Shown: positions 34,171 to 46,326 of the stretch, piece by piece
Layout: every line of letters begins with the position of its first letter
How positions within the stretch are numbered: the first letter of the stretch is position 1
Source: Platerodrilus igneus
Lineage: Eukaryota > Arthropoda > Insecta > Coleoptera > Lycidae
NCBI GenBank assembly: GCA_036346225.1
Contig: JARFIW010000885.1
Location: 1-64,000, forward strand
Reading direction: 5' to 3'
Length of the DNA stretch: 64,000 bases
Program-made: the position numbers and the translations under genes
Notes under the pieces: model-generated
The model's input: the letters and a program-made list of their open reading frames with translations, nothing else
Database searches by the model: none
What the model was told of the DNA's origin: nothing

Positions 34171-34610
34171 TTACACTACAGTAGATATTTGTTTAGTCTT
34201 TTGAGGTTTATTCTATAAAATTCTTCATTGATATATTGCTTTCTAAGGGTACATGCGTTTGTGATTCTTAAAACCATATTTACAGATCTCGTAATTTCAA
34301 CTTTTAGTTTCGAGCGTTACTTTATGTTACGCCTGTGTTAGATGAATATCTATTATTCAGTTTTTTTGTGGACAAATGTCTTTATAATTAAAAACAACAG
34401 AACATCTTTCTTTTTCGAATCAGCTCTCTAGTCAGTTTAGACGAAGTTGAATAATAGGCAAATTTCTAAAACTCTAAAAGTGTTCAATGTTGTTAAACTT
34501 AAACAACTTAAGTAGTTGGAATTCGTTTCAGTAAAGCCACTACACCGATTATTATGTTATATTCGGTTAATCATGTCCGTGTTCAGCGCCACTACTACAG
34601 TTGGCAACAC
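34171..34610. other. Unassigned AT-rich DNA
   Basis: No recognised gene or repeat. Confidence 0.5.
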
Positions 34611-35128
34611 TAATACGATCCACGTTCACAATATTGCGCAATAATGATATTATGACATAATTACGTGTCAAACTGTATCACATACCAAATACGTTTACAA
34701 TGATACAATTTGGCACTCAAAAAGATAAATAAAGCAAAGTACTCACTTAAAACGCTCCTTTCAGTTCAATCTCAGGGCCCTTGTTGTTTGGGAGTGGGTT
34801 GCGTTATGCCATTACTGATTCAAATTTATTCGTTTCTCCTCTTCTTTTGTTTGTAGCGGTACGATAGGATACAGGAAGAGATACGATAAGGCAAGAGATA
34901 AAAGGAAACCTGCATCCTGAAAAGAGAAAAGACAAAAAAAAAGACACAGGCAAACGTCACCGTTCGACGTCTCGTGGCTAATAATACTCATGTCCTGTCG
35001 TGTTGCAAACCGCGCACTTCCCCATCACTCCGCGCCTGTGCATTCTTTTGCGCCGACGCAACTGTCCGAAATGACGGAAATGAGCATGTCTATTTTAAAA
35101 TAGTGGCGGGAATTCACTTACATATTTA
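34611..35128. repeat. LTR copy B2 (family B)
   Basis: Homologous along its length to solo LTR B1. Shared strings include TATTGCGCAAT, ACTCACTTAAAACGC, GATACGATAAGGCAAGAGATAA and GTCCGAAATG-CGGAAAT. Edges are eroded and no target duplication is visible. Confidence 0.75.
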
Positions 35129-36178
35129 TACTTAATCTAAATATGATACATAGGTGATTTTCGGCATGTAACAATCAGTATTATGCTGGAAATTGTTATT
35201 CACTCAGTTCTACACGTGCAAGCACTGTAAGTATTATCACGTGTTTTTTTTGTTACCTTAAAACTAATTACCTTTCATAGGTACCCTCTTTGTATTCTCT
35301 CGTTATTCTTGTTTTAGTACATTTTGACTTGTACCTTATCTCAACGTATTTGATTTTGGATGGATCTTATACACTTTACGTTACGTTATTTTGGAGGATC
35401 TTTGTTTCGGACCTTCACTCTTTTGGATGCGTTACTTACAACATACGATACACCCTTTAGTGTCATCTTGTGCGTTGACTTTTGGGAATTGGATTTCATT
35501 CTAGAGGTTGTAACATGTCAGTTCGTCGTCGCCTTGCCATATTACATTGCACGTCCCATTTCCGTCCTTATACGAGTATTATTCGTTTTAATTTTATATT
35601 AATAACGTTTACAATCACAAGTTAGTTTTGATTTGTGTAACATTTCCCTTTAGTATTATAAAATAATATGCTAAATACGTCGATCTTTAGTCTTAATTTA
35701 ATATTCTTTCTTTTGTATAAATAATATAAATAATCATGATCAGGTGTAATTTTCTAATTGGGAAATCTCTGAATAATGTCCAAAAATACACAACTGGTGT
35801 ATACATGAATCTGTCATTTAGGATGGTTTTCTTGTTTGTCCCTCTCTCAAAATGTGTGGTTATCTTCAAAGCAGAACAAATTTTTGTGGTTTTGATATCT
35901 GATCGCCTTCTTTTGCACATGCCGTTTTCCGATAAAGAAATTCTCTCAATGGGCAAGATGTCGTACCTGGTATGTAAAAGATGTCTTTTTCTTTTGTTCT
36001 TGTTAAAAAACAAAAATATCGTTTTAGAATATTAGTATAATGTATACGAAGGAAGCTGACGTGAATAACCCATTCAAAATGTTTAAGAATGGTAAGTTGA
36101 TTACAGATAAAACTTTCAGACGGTTTCTCGTGGCGTATTACAATACTTCGTTTTTGTAACACGTTTATTTTCTAGGGT
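35129..36178 (-). other. Unassigned stretch with overlapping minus-strand frames
   Basis: Two minus-strand frames, 35,693-36,013 and 35,866-36,162, overlap and may be one broken gene (segments such as RYDILPIERISLSENGMC and FERGTNKKTILNDRFMYTP). I cannot assign a family. A plus-strand frame at 35,360-35,602 is hydrophobic and probably chance. Confidence 0.3.
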
Positions 36179-36239
36179 TCTCTGGTGAAATATTCTCTGG
36201 TGAAGTATCCTCCGGTAAAGTATTCTCTGGTGGAGTATT
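36179..36239 (+). repeat. 15-bp minisatellite, four units
   Basis: TTCTCTGGTGAARTA units repeated about four times, with substitutions. Confidence 0.85.
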
Positions 36240-36308
36240 TAACTATGCATGCTAGGCTATCTAAGCCTAATGCATTAATTCTGCTACCTTAGAAATATTA
36301 TCTATTAT

Positions 36309-36840
36309 TGTACAGTATTGCGGTGAATTTCGAATAGCTCTGTGGTAGAGAGAAGTGGACTGTATATAAAATTAAGTGATAATTTAACAAACAACATATA
36401 ATTAATGGTTTTAATTAGATCAAGCATTTACTAAAAGCACTCACCTGTTGGTTTATGAAGCCGTGTTAACGAAAAACCGATGTGACATCTACTCTGCTCT
36501 TTGGCAGGTGTAGCAAAGCACATTTATGACGATAGCGGTGTTCTGAAGAGAAGCGGTTCATTTAATTAATTTGTTCTACGTAGGACATGTAAACAGCGAT
36601 ACGGTCTGTTCAAACGAAAATTCGATACTCTTTTGCTTCGTGGATTTTCTAGTCACTACACTGTTTGCACATGCGGAATAACAACGTTTATCACTCGCGG
36701 CACTTGTTGGCGCGTGCTTCAAGTAAAACCACGGAAATTTTACACTAACAAATTTAAATTTACCGAGGCGAACGTAAATAATTAACAAACTCAATAGAAA
36801 ATAAAATTTAGCTTTAATTATTTACAATATAAACGGAACA
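36309..36840 (+). repeat. Solo LTR A3 (family A)
   Basis: 532 bp, TGTACAGTATTGCGG...GGAACA, flanked by ATTAT at 36304-36308 and 36841-36845. Third copy of family A. Confidence 0.93.
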
Positions 36841-36845
36841 ATTAT

Positions 36846-38444
36846 TGTACAAGAATTTTATGTTGCCGTAATAAATTAAATGTCCGTTTACAAAAACATA
36901 TTGTTGTGGAACAAAAGCATTGGTTCTTACAAATTTGAAGTTTGAGGTTAACCACCAAACTAAATAGGAATGGTGTTTGCCTTACAAGCCGTAAGAAGAA
37001 ACTAAATATCCAATAATTCTGAACAAGCCGAAGCTCAATACATAAGTATACGTTTTTTAAACTACGTGAATACAGGTATGAGTTTGATCTTATTTACTTT
37101 TGTGACGGAACAATGTGCATGTGTTAAATTTTACATCTCAAATATCTAGAAAAATATTGTATGTAAAATATAAAGTCATACTTCTACTTACCTATTATCT
37201 TAACTAATTTAATATTACCTTTGCCTTCCTAGTATAACCTTACAAGTGTAAACATAAAAGCTTTTATGAAACCTTTTTGTGAATTTTGAGGTTATGTTCA
37301 ATTTAAATGTTTAATTCAAATTCTCTTAAATAAGTTAAATACAACAAAGAGTATTTATGATTTCTTTTTACTTAGAACGTTAACTTAAAATTGTGTCTAA
37401 GTACAATAATAATTTTAGATATTCTAATATCTTATCTGGTAGAGTTTAAGACAATTCTAAAATTATGAGAGTGTAGATGAATATACCACATTTAGTGATT
37501 TTGTCGCATGAAAATTTAGTTGTAAGGAAATGAGGGTATATATTTTGTTTTTTTTAATGTTGTTAACTAAACGTCAATATATAAGCTATATTAAGGTATT
37601 TTCTTTTGTCATGTTCTAAATTGCATCCCTGGGTGAAATTTTAACTTTGTTTACAAAATATCTAAGAGTAAAAACCTCTGAGATATAGTCCTTTGCAATC
37701 TACCGCAGCCACAAAAGATTGGTGCTAGTCCCGCCAGAGTTTTGTTTAGACTCTGTAGTACATGCATTCCTACCTGTTAAAAGGAAGGGTGCAAGGTGGA
37801 TCTAGGAAATAGTATTATGAAAAAATGAATACCACTTCTTGTTTGTTCATCTTCCTATGCTCCCGAGACAACTCGAGGAATTATATCAACTACCAGGATT
37901 AAGCCTGCGAGATAAGATATTAACGGTACCTTTTTCAAGGTTGTGTCGTTCCTTAAAAAAAATAATATTTCTATCAATTATCTATTGTCCACCATTTGTG
38001 TTACATGTGTACTTGTTTGTTCAAATTTTAGTCTCGTATGTTAAACCAACTGCATGCATTTTGGCCACATTTCAGTACTGTCAAACAGCCGTGAATATTT
38101 AAAAAAAACTGAAATAGTATTTGACCAGTTAGGACAACAAGTGAATAGATGTATATTTGGATTACTTCACATGTGTCTTATTCTCTAAAATTATAAGTTA
38201 CAGTTTGCGGATGAACCCTTGTTGAACAAGATGTCTCACCTGCTCTTGCCTTTAGACTAGGAACCATTAAGGTAATACAACTAGCACTGTCCAGGGGTAA
38301 GTACAAAAAGTTGATCTCGTTTCATTACCTTAAAGTGATACCTAAAGATATTGTTAATATTAACGTTATAAAATTAAATACATTTAAACGGTAAGGTAAT
38401 TACCATTATAAAATTACTGTCCTGCCATTTATCAATGAAACAAA
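36846..38444. other. Unassigned AT-rich DNA
   Basis: No gene or repeat recognised. An 87-codon plus-strand frame at 37,839-38,102 has no motif that I know. Confidence 0.5.
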
Positions 38445-39360
38445 TAGCCGCCCAATGGAGATCTCGGGCCGAAGTTCCAGCGCCGCGCCCCGCGGACTAA
38501 AAGTTGTATATTTTAGTAGATCACGGCAAGGTGGATTTTAAGAACACCGGTGCGTGGGTGGCTCAGGAACCACCTTGCATAACTACTTGAAGCCTTATAA
38601 AAAAGGCGCAACAACAGAATAAACATACAAATTAATTATAACTGTTTACTTTATCACCCTCTAAATATTTATGTAAAGTAAAGCCAGTTAATGTATCCTT
38701 TGAATTTTTGCATTTTGGCGCAGGATAACCAATATTTATAGTTTGTTTACGAAATACAGAGAGTGGGTTTAATCTACGGCTGTTCTAGATCACATTTTTA
38801 TAGCGTAGTCGTTGGTTTCTCTACAACATAAAGGAACAAAACAAAGATAAAAGATAAACCAAGATTAACAGGTAACCTCCACTACATAATTTATAAAGCA
38901 CTACTGCAACATAAGCACCTAACGATACGAAAAGTCAATACAGGAACGATTATCATGATCGTTTCAACACTTGTTCTGATTGGTCGAAAAATTAAATGTC
39001 CGTTCTTGAACCGGGAGGAACGAGTACTCCGCAAAATTACATAATAATACCGGACTATTTCCATTAAATATTACTGAGAAAGCCAAGGTCGCGATAATAT
39101 GCATAATTATTACCCAAGATTCTTAAACTATTTTACACAACTAAGTGAAATATTTCTAAACTAATTCCCTAACATTATTATTTATAAATATAATATATTA
39201 AGCGCTTTTAAACGCGTAACAAGAAGACGTTCGCTACACGCACAAATAGCAGTTTAAACGTTACATGGAGTATGAGTATTAACACGCTGGCAGAGTTCCT
39301 CATAAATTTTGAAATGTTCATTGCTATAGAACTGAAAAAATTTGTTGCAAAACAGAATAA
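38445..39360. repeat. Flank of zinc-finger duplicon, copy 3, with unoccupied Polinton site
   Basis: Homologous to 11,363-11,761 joined to 16,177-17,049. GTTGTA at 38,503-38,508 is the undisrupted version of the target site used by the Polinton derivative in copy 1. The SINE of copy 1 is also absent here. Confidence 0.88.
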
Positions 39361-40827
39361 TCACATAAATGGATGTTTCTGTGCATGCGAAAGCAAATGG
39401 ATTTTTAGCGTACTTTTTTGTATTGTGGCATAATCACACAAATTGCATATAAATAAACGCTTGTTAGTATGCGACCGCAAATGTACTTGTAAATTACTTT
39501 TTTGTGATGTGGCAAAATCACACAAATTGCAAGCAAAAGGACGTACGTTAGTATGCAACAGACAATGTTTTTGTAAACTACTTTTCTTTGATGTGATATA
39601 GCCGCACAAATTGCATGTCAATGGTTGTTCATTAGTATGTAACCGGAAATGTACTTTTAAATAACTTTTATGTGATACCGTATAATTACACAAATTGCAT
39701 GCGAATGGACGTTCGTTAGTATGCGACCGCAAATGTCTTTGTAAGGTTATTTTTTGTATTGCGGCATAATCACACAAATTACATGCGAATGGACGTTCAT
39801 TAGTATGCGACCGCATATGTACTAATAAATTACGTTTTTGTGATGCGGTATAATCACAAAAATAACATGCGAATGGACGTACGTTAGTATGCGACCAAAT
39901 ATGTTGTTGTAAACGACCTTTTTTTGATGTGGCATAGCCACACAAATGGCATGCGAATGGACGTTCATTAGTATGTAACCGAAAATGTACTTTTAAATAA
40001 CATTTATGTGTTGTGTTATAATTACACAAATTGCATGCAAATGGACGTTCATTAGTATGTGACCACAAATGTCTTCGTAAACTACTTTTTTGTGATGCCG
40101 TATGATCACATAAATTGCATGTGAATGGACGCTCATTAGTATGTGACCGAAAATGCACTGCTAAATAACTTTTTTGTGATGTGGTATAAGCACACAAATT
40201 GCACGCGAATGGACGTACGTTACTATGCGATTGAAAATGTTTTTGTAAACTACTTTTTTCTGAAGTGGTATAGCTACACGAATTGCATGCGAATGGACGT
40301 TCATTAGTATGTAACCGAAAATGTGCCTTCAAATGATATTTATGTGATGTGGTATAATTACACAAATTACATGCGAATGGACGTTCGTTAGTATGCGACC
40401 GCAAATGTCTTTGTAAACTACTTTTTTGTGATGTGGTATAGTTACATAAACTGCAAGCAAATGGACGTTCGTTGGTATGGGACCACAAATGTCTTTGTAA
40501 ACTACTTTTTTGTGATGTGGTATAACTACACAAGCTGCATGCGAGTGGAAACTCGTTAGTATGCGACCACAAATGTCTTTGTAAACTACATTTTTGTAAT
40601 GTGGTATAATGACACAAATTGCACGCAAATGGACGTTCGTTAGTATGCGACCATAAATGTCTTTGTAAAGTAATTTTTTGTGATGTGGTATAATTACACA
40701 AATTGCATGCAAATAAACGTTCGTTTGTATGCGATCGTAAATGTTTTTGAAAATTACGTTTTCGAGATGTAGTATAATTACACAAATTGCATACGAACGG
40801 CCCTTCGTTAGCGTGGGACTGCATCAT
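39361..40827 (-). CDS. C2H2 zinc-finger array protein, copy 3 (17 fingers)
   Basis: An uninterrupted 488-residue frame with seventeen 28-residue C2H2 units (C-x2-C-x12-H-x3-H), all zinc ligands present, joined mostly by TNERP linkers. It is the longest and cleanest of the three paralogues and the best candidate for a working DNA-binding protein. Start MMQSHANEGPFVCN, stop after AQKHPFM. Aligned with copy 1 it carries three extra fingers in a row after finger 2 (units with QKCSLQRHLW, QKSSLQRHLW and QKSSLQRHLR helices), clearly made by tandem duplication of one 84-bp unit. No effector domain lies in the frame. Upstream sequence is conserved with the other copies to about 41,183. Expression cannot be judged from sequence. 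Confidence 0.85.
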   Translation of the reverse strand: MMQSHANEGPFVCNLCNYTTSRKRNFQKHLRSHTNERLFACNLCNYTTSQKITLQRHLWSHTNERPFACNLCHYTTLQKCSLQRHLWSHTNEFPLACSLCSYTTSQKSSLQRHLWSHTNERPFACSLCNYTTSQKSSLQRHLRSHTNERPFACNLCNYTTSHKYHLKAHFRLHTNERPFACNSCSYTTSEKSSLQKHFQSHSNVRPFACNLCAYTTSQKSYLAVHFRSHTNERPFTCNLCDHTASQKSSLRRHLWSHTNERPFACNLCNYNTTHKCYLKVHFRLHTNERPFACHLCGYATSKKGRLQQHIWSHTNVRPFACYFCDYTASQKRNLLVHMRSHTNERPFACNLCDYAAIQKITLQRHLRSHTNERPFACNLCNYTVSHKSYLKVHFRLHTNEQPLTCNLCGYITSKKSSLQKHCLLHTNVRPFACNLCDFATSQKSNLQVHLRSHTNKRLFICNLCDYATIQKSTLKIHLLSHAQKHPFM

Positions 40828-41183
40828 GTGCCGTATTTTTATGCAAGTGTCTAAGTTATATTAATTATCAATCATGAACGCAAATGTGCTATACCTCTAA
40901 TTGTTTCATAGCAACTTAATGCGTTTTTGCATAAAAGATTCTCTATTAGAAAAATTCCCAAAATTCGCACTAAAAAATGTTATAGTTGGGTTTCTGGCGC
41001 ATGCGATAATCGTAAAAAAATGTGTTATTTATGTATATAGGTTAAATTATTGTTCTGTTCTTTTATATCTACCTATTTTAGTATTACAAATGCCGTATAA
41101 TAAGAATTAGAGGGTAGTTTACGTCCTATTAATAACAAATGGTTTTGAATTATATCGTCGGTTTAACCTACACAATCCGTAAA
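40828..41183. repeat. Upstream flank of zinc-finger copy 3
   Basis: Homologous to 18,265-18,620 and 27,434-27,780. Homology stops abruptly just before the short inverted-repeat element at 41,192. Confidence 0.75.
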
Positions 41184-41191
41184 TAGAAGAC

Positions 41192-41545
41192 GTTCACCGC
41201 AGTCCCGTCCATGACGTCATATAATATCAATCTCGGCTCTTGCGTGCTTAAAATTGAGAATGATGCCTCGGATATATAATTATAAATTTTGTTTAAAACA
41301 GTTTTTATTTTAACTATGGAATAATTTAAATATAGTATCAAAATTATGAAAATATGGAAACCACTTTAGTTTGGTGAGGGTTATAAAATTCTGACTTTAC
41401 GCATTCTACCTATTTTAGTAGGTTAGAAAATGATAAATTAGAACTATCCATAATCACATTTACGTTTTATGTAGATAAAAGCTTCGTAGTATCTGATATC
41501 CTATAAATATTTATTTTGTGACGTCTGGACAGGACTGCGGTGAAC
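41192..41545. mobile_element. MITE-like element (354 bp)
   Basis: Imperfect terminal inverted repeats of about 27 bp, GTTCACCGCAGTCC at each end followed by GTCC and GACGTCA with mismatches. No coding capacity. No clear target duplication, so the superfamily is unknown. Confidence 0.65.
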
Positions 41546-42357
41546 ATATCCTGTATATATATATTTATGTATGATTAAATTTGGATCGGCCCGCTAGTTC
41601 GTGCCCCACACTTTGGGCGTCATTATTTCTGTGCTTATACTGGATGATTTCGAGCCCTTCCGTTGGGAGTCATTAATTCTGTATGATTAACTCTAAAAGG
41701 AAGCCCTAAAAATCTCGTTCCACTGCTTCTACAAACCTGTCTGGACTCCAATTCAACTCCACCAAATTGCTGCAAACTGCTTTCCCAATTTGCTCTTCCT
41801 CGGTTCTCTGTTCCTTAAAATTATTGATTTTTGCTTCAAAAATAACATACTGTTTCTTAACCTGACTTTTCAGTTGTACAATACCTCGAAATGTTATCGC
41901 ATCGTGCTCTAGCTTTCAAAGAAATATTTATTTACTTGAAGCTTTCATTCCCTGAACACCTCGACCGTTTGGTTATATTATTTTGTAGATTTCTACGAAT
42001 TAAATTAACGTACTTTTTAGTTTACGATGCTAAACAAATATCCGTTGTATCAATTATTGATTTTTATATACCACGAAGCTTTAATATTACACATGTTTGC
42101 CTGCAATAGTCAACCTTGTCTCCGACCCTACTTGTCTTTGCATTAAATTAATGTATACAAATTATTACTCTGAAGCTACATAAAAATATGTCATTTAACA
42201 CTAAAAAATTTTGTATGTAATCGTCTGCCTTGTCTTATACTAAAGTATGCAAACTCTTGATTTGAAGCGTAATAAATAAATTATTTTTCTATCTACAGGG
42301 TCGTTATAAAAATACCCCCTTGTCTTATTTACACACGTTGACCTTTAACCTACACAG

Positions 42358-42395
<38 letters not shown>
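42358..42395. repeat. (TA)n microsatellite
   Basis: Pure TA dinucleotide tract. Confidence 0.95.
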
Positions 42396-42396
<1 letters not shown>

Positions 42397-44239
42397 AAAT
42401 CTTTTATTTACTTTACTTTACTACTTTACTATGTATTCACTCACTCTTTAATCTATAAATTTTTATTTTATTTTGCCCCTTTTTGTCACGCCTTTTTATG
42501 AAATGTGCACACCTAATGCACGCCCCGTACTTGCAACGTTTGGTTGGTTCTTTAATTAACTATTTATTTCAATGCCTCGACTATTTAAGCTCTTAAATCT
42601 CAGGGTGTTCAAACTACTTATAGTGAGTTCTGTTATAAGTAGATGTGCAAAGTCCAACCAACGTGCACACTCTTTTGTTTTAGTACAAAATTTTACTCTA
42701 CTTTTGTGTATGCCAAAATTTTACTACGATCAAAGTCGCTTTGTGCCAAATTAAATTACTACCAAAATTATATGACTATTTCTGACGTTTTAAGATATCT
42801 CAGCACTCACCTGGTTTATACTTCGTATGTGGCCGCTCTAACTGCTGGCTCAAAATCCTTATCGCCGTATGCGTCTTTACACTGATGTCCTATCTAGTTG
42901 AATGATTGGTACCGCCTCCAGGTGTTGTTCTGAAATTTAGCTGCTCCCCAATCCCTAAATAATTAACCCGAATTTAGAATTTTGAATACCCTGTGCTGTA
43001 ACTTCCCCTGTGCTAATTTCTGCTTTAATTCTCCACTACCAATTGCTGCTCTCCAAAATTCCGCTCCTCGTGTCTTCAATCAATCCGTCCGCTTCTTCTT
43101 ATCGTATCCAAATCTACTCGTCGTCCTAATTCAAATTGCTCTATGCCCCGCTACAAATCTATAAATCGCTATCCAAATCCAACGTCTTTCCTTATATAAT
43201 TCCTCTCGATGTCCTGCTACCTAATTATCGCTATCCAAATCCAACTTCTTTCCCTTGTATTACCACTCGAATGCCTGCTACCTTTCTATAAATCGCTATC
43301 CAAATCTCACTTCTTTCCTATAAATATTTCCTCTCGGTGTCCTGCTACAAATCTATAAATCGCTATCCAAATCCAACTTCTTTCCCTTGTATAACCACTC
43401 AACTGCCTGCTACCTTTCCCAATGCCGTTCCAAATCTATATACTTTTCGTCGTTTCACCGTCGCACTATCACTACTCTTTACACTTATTACTTTCGTCGC
43501 TGTTACTTCTTTGCCCTTCTTTACTAAATCAAACTCTTTAAAAACAAATACTTTTATTAACTTCTTTTGAAATCGTATACAAATTAGCACAGTATGAAAA
43601 ACACGTCTTTTTACCAAAGAATTTCGAAATAATCTCCCGTTGTTTGCTTTCCAAGGCGACCATTTTAACTTTCTTGCCTACTACACTTTAAAGTACATAA
43701 CTAAATCGTCCAATAACATCCTAACATTTCGTTTGTGTCGCACATACCATAGTTCATGTCCTTTTACACTTTCCTTAATTACATAAAATTCTAGTATTTG
43801 TCCTAAATATTTACAGTTCACCAATCATATTTGACATTGTTATAACTAATAATTTTGAGTTTACAAATATTGTCCAAAAGTTGATTCTATTTAAAATGCA
43901 AAACCAAAATAAATTACACTTGAACCTGGATGCGTGGTTGATAGTAAACGTCCATAGACGCATCCGGTTTTTGGACGGCAAATGTACTTTCAAAGGCCTT
44001 TAAAATTCAAACTCGGCACAAACCCTTGAGCACTGTACATCTTACTACGTCATTTAGTCATTTCAATATTACCTTTTGGCACTTAATTTCAACTACCATT
44101 TTGAATGGTATTTTAGTATACGTAAAATACGGCAACATACATTTTTAAGTTTATGTGATCAAATATGTGGATTATTTTGCTTGGCATATACTACCTTGTA
44201 CTAAACAACCCTTAGAACTCTTGGTAGCTCCCTATACAT

Positions 44240-44242
<3 letters not shown>

Positions 44243-44275
<33 letters not shown>
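44243..44275. repeat. (TA)n microsatellite
   Basis: Pure TA dinucleotide tract. Confidence 0.95.
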
Positions 44276-44282
<7 letters not shown>

Positions 44283-46301
44283 GTTTTAAAGGGTTAAAGG
44301 TAAATATAAAAGAAGCAATTTCAAAACACCCTGTATAAAGGAAACAACCAGAATTTACGTGCGAAATTTATTCCAGTTAGTTCATTTTTAAGTAACAGGT
44401 ATTAACAAAATTTTACAAATAATAATTAAAATTTAGTAGGTTTGCAAAGAAAATAAATTGTAGAAGCCAACGCAATTAATTTATTAATTTAATTGACTTT
44501 AATTAAACGGTTATTTACGTATAACATGCATAAAAGCATGAAAAATTAATAAATCCAAGGCGAATAGTGTTCGTTATAACAAATAAATAAATTGGTTGGG
44601 TTAAAATACCATGAAAAGAAGCTCCTAGAAATGTTGTGTTAAAACGTCGGTTAATTAAGCAGCTGCGTGTTTTCTAAATGTCAAGTTCCAATTATTTTTA
44701 TAGATAGCAAACAAGTTCAAAGAATATCGGATAAACGGTCGCAGGTGTTCGCAGTAAACACTAATGAGGGGTTATTTAAAACGTATTTTGGAGTCCACAT
44801 AAAGTTGTAGAACGCGTCAGGAATATCGATTTTCTACCACTAAAACAAGGTGAGAAAGAGACGTAGAAAATGCATAAGCAAGGGACAGCGTTGGATAGGC
44901 GGGATTTGTAGGACGTCAGTGGATAGACGATTGGTGGATATTGTTAGTTGGACATGAGACAGATACGAGCATAGTGTATATTAATTTTCAGAAAAGATCG
45001 GAACGGTGCGCTGAAATTCGCGGACTTAGAAATCGGTTGAGCTCAAAGTTTTAAGAACGTGTTGTTGTAGATGAAGGATTTCGGGTAAATGCGGCCAGGA
45101 TGTGGCCGCCTAATTTGTATAAATACTTTTTGAAAACATAATGAAAGCCCTTAATATTTCGATCGCTTCAGACGACGTATGAAAGTTAACACGATTTTGT
45201 AAGTATAATAAAATTATTCTAAATTATATTATTAAATTATATATCATAATTTGTACGCGACTTGTGCCGAGTGTAAAATTTATTAAGCTATCACCTATAT
45301 TTTTTTTAACAAACTCGTGTAGTGACGTTATGTAAAGCGGATTAAATTAAATAATCATGAAAGACGTATAATTAATTTGGATTTGGAAATTGGATACACC
45401 GTGAAGGCAGCGCTAGCAGCTCAACTTACATGGGGTTCTTCTACTAATAGCTAGAAGCGGCCTGCAGAGCAGAAAGAAGTAAATACACGGCATCGTCCAC
45501 GGAGCAGAGATCTTCTAGAAATTCCAGGTAACGCTTTGAAATTGTGTTGTTATAAACTATGAATATTGGGTGACGTATGAAAGTGATTTGAAGGTATTGT
45601 GCATTATTTGGCGTAGTGAACATAATACGTATAACTAACTTTATTATGGTATTTAAATAGAAATCTGAAGGTGTATATAAAGCTTATTAACGTTCCATCA
45701 GGAAGTTAAATTTTGTGAAGAGTACATGGGTTGTTTTTTTAGTTTGTTGTAAGAGTATGCAAAGTATAAGGGCATACATTATTCATAATTAACTGGGTTA
45801 TCATGAGCTCACCATACTCCAGAGTTTACATAGATTTAAAATAAATTATAAAGAAGGAATGAGAAATAAGGTATTATTCAGGGCCCATTTACTCCGGGTA
45901 CATTCTATGTGTTTGATAATTTAAATTAAAATACTGGACATAACAAAATAGGATTTATTGAGGTGTAACTTGATCACTGAAATGTGGATAATATTGAATT
46001 TTATTTCTAAATAGTGAAAAATAAAAGATTGTATGTTTGTTGTATTTTGTGGTTTTATTGGGAGTGTGCGTGAACGATAGAATATGAGAGTGAATCTAGA
46101 TATCCAAGAGGAGGTCTAACTGAGCTAGCCGGAAGCAGTTGAAGAAGGCAATTCTACCTAGGAAGAGAATAAGGAACGGGTAAGAAATTATAATTTTTTT
46201 TGAGTATTTAATTTCTATTATGTGCAATTTTCGAGTTTTGAAAATTTAATAAAATTTTCGAATATATTTTTGTTGGTGAGGCTTTTACCCAAGTTCCACG
46301 G

Positions 46302-46326
46302 CAATATATATATATATATATATATA
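46302..46326. repeat. (TA)n microsatellite
   Basis: TA tract preceded by CGGCAA. Confidence 0.9.

Noticed and set aside
40329..40712. 127-codon minus-strand frame with repeated HAICVIIPHHKK
   Set aside because: Alternate-frame reading of the 84-bp zinc-finger repeats; its periodicity comes from the real frame.
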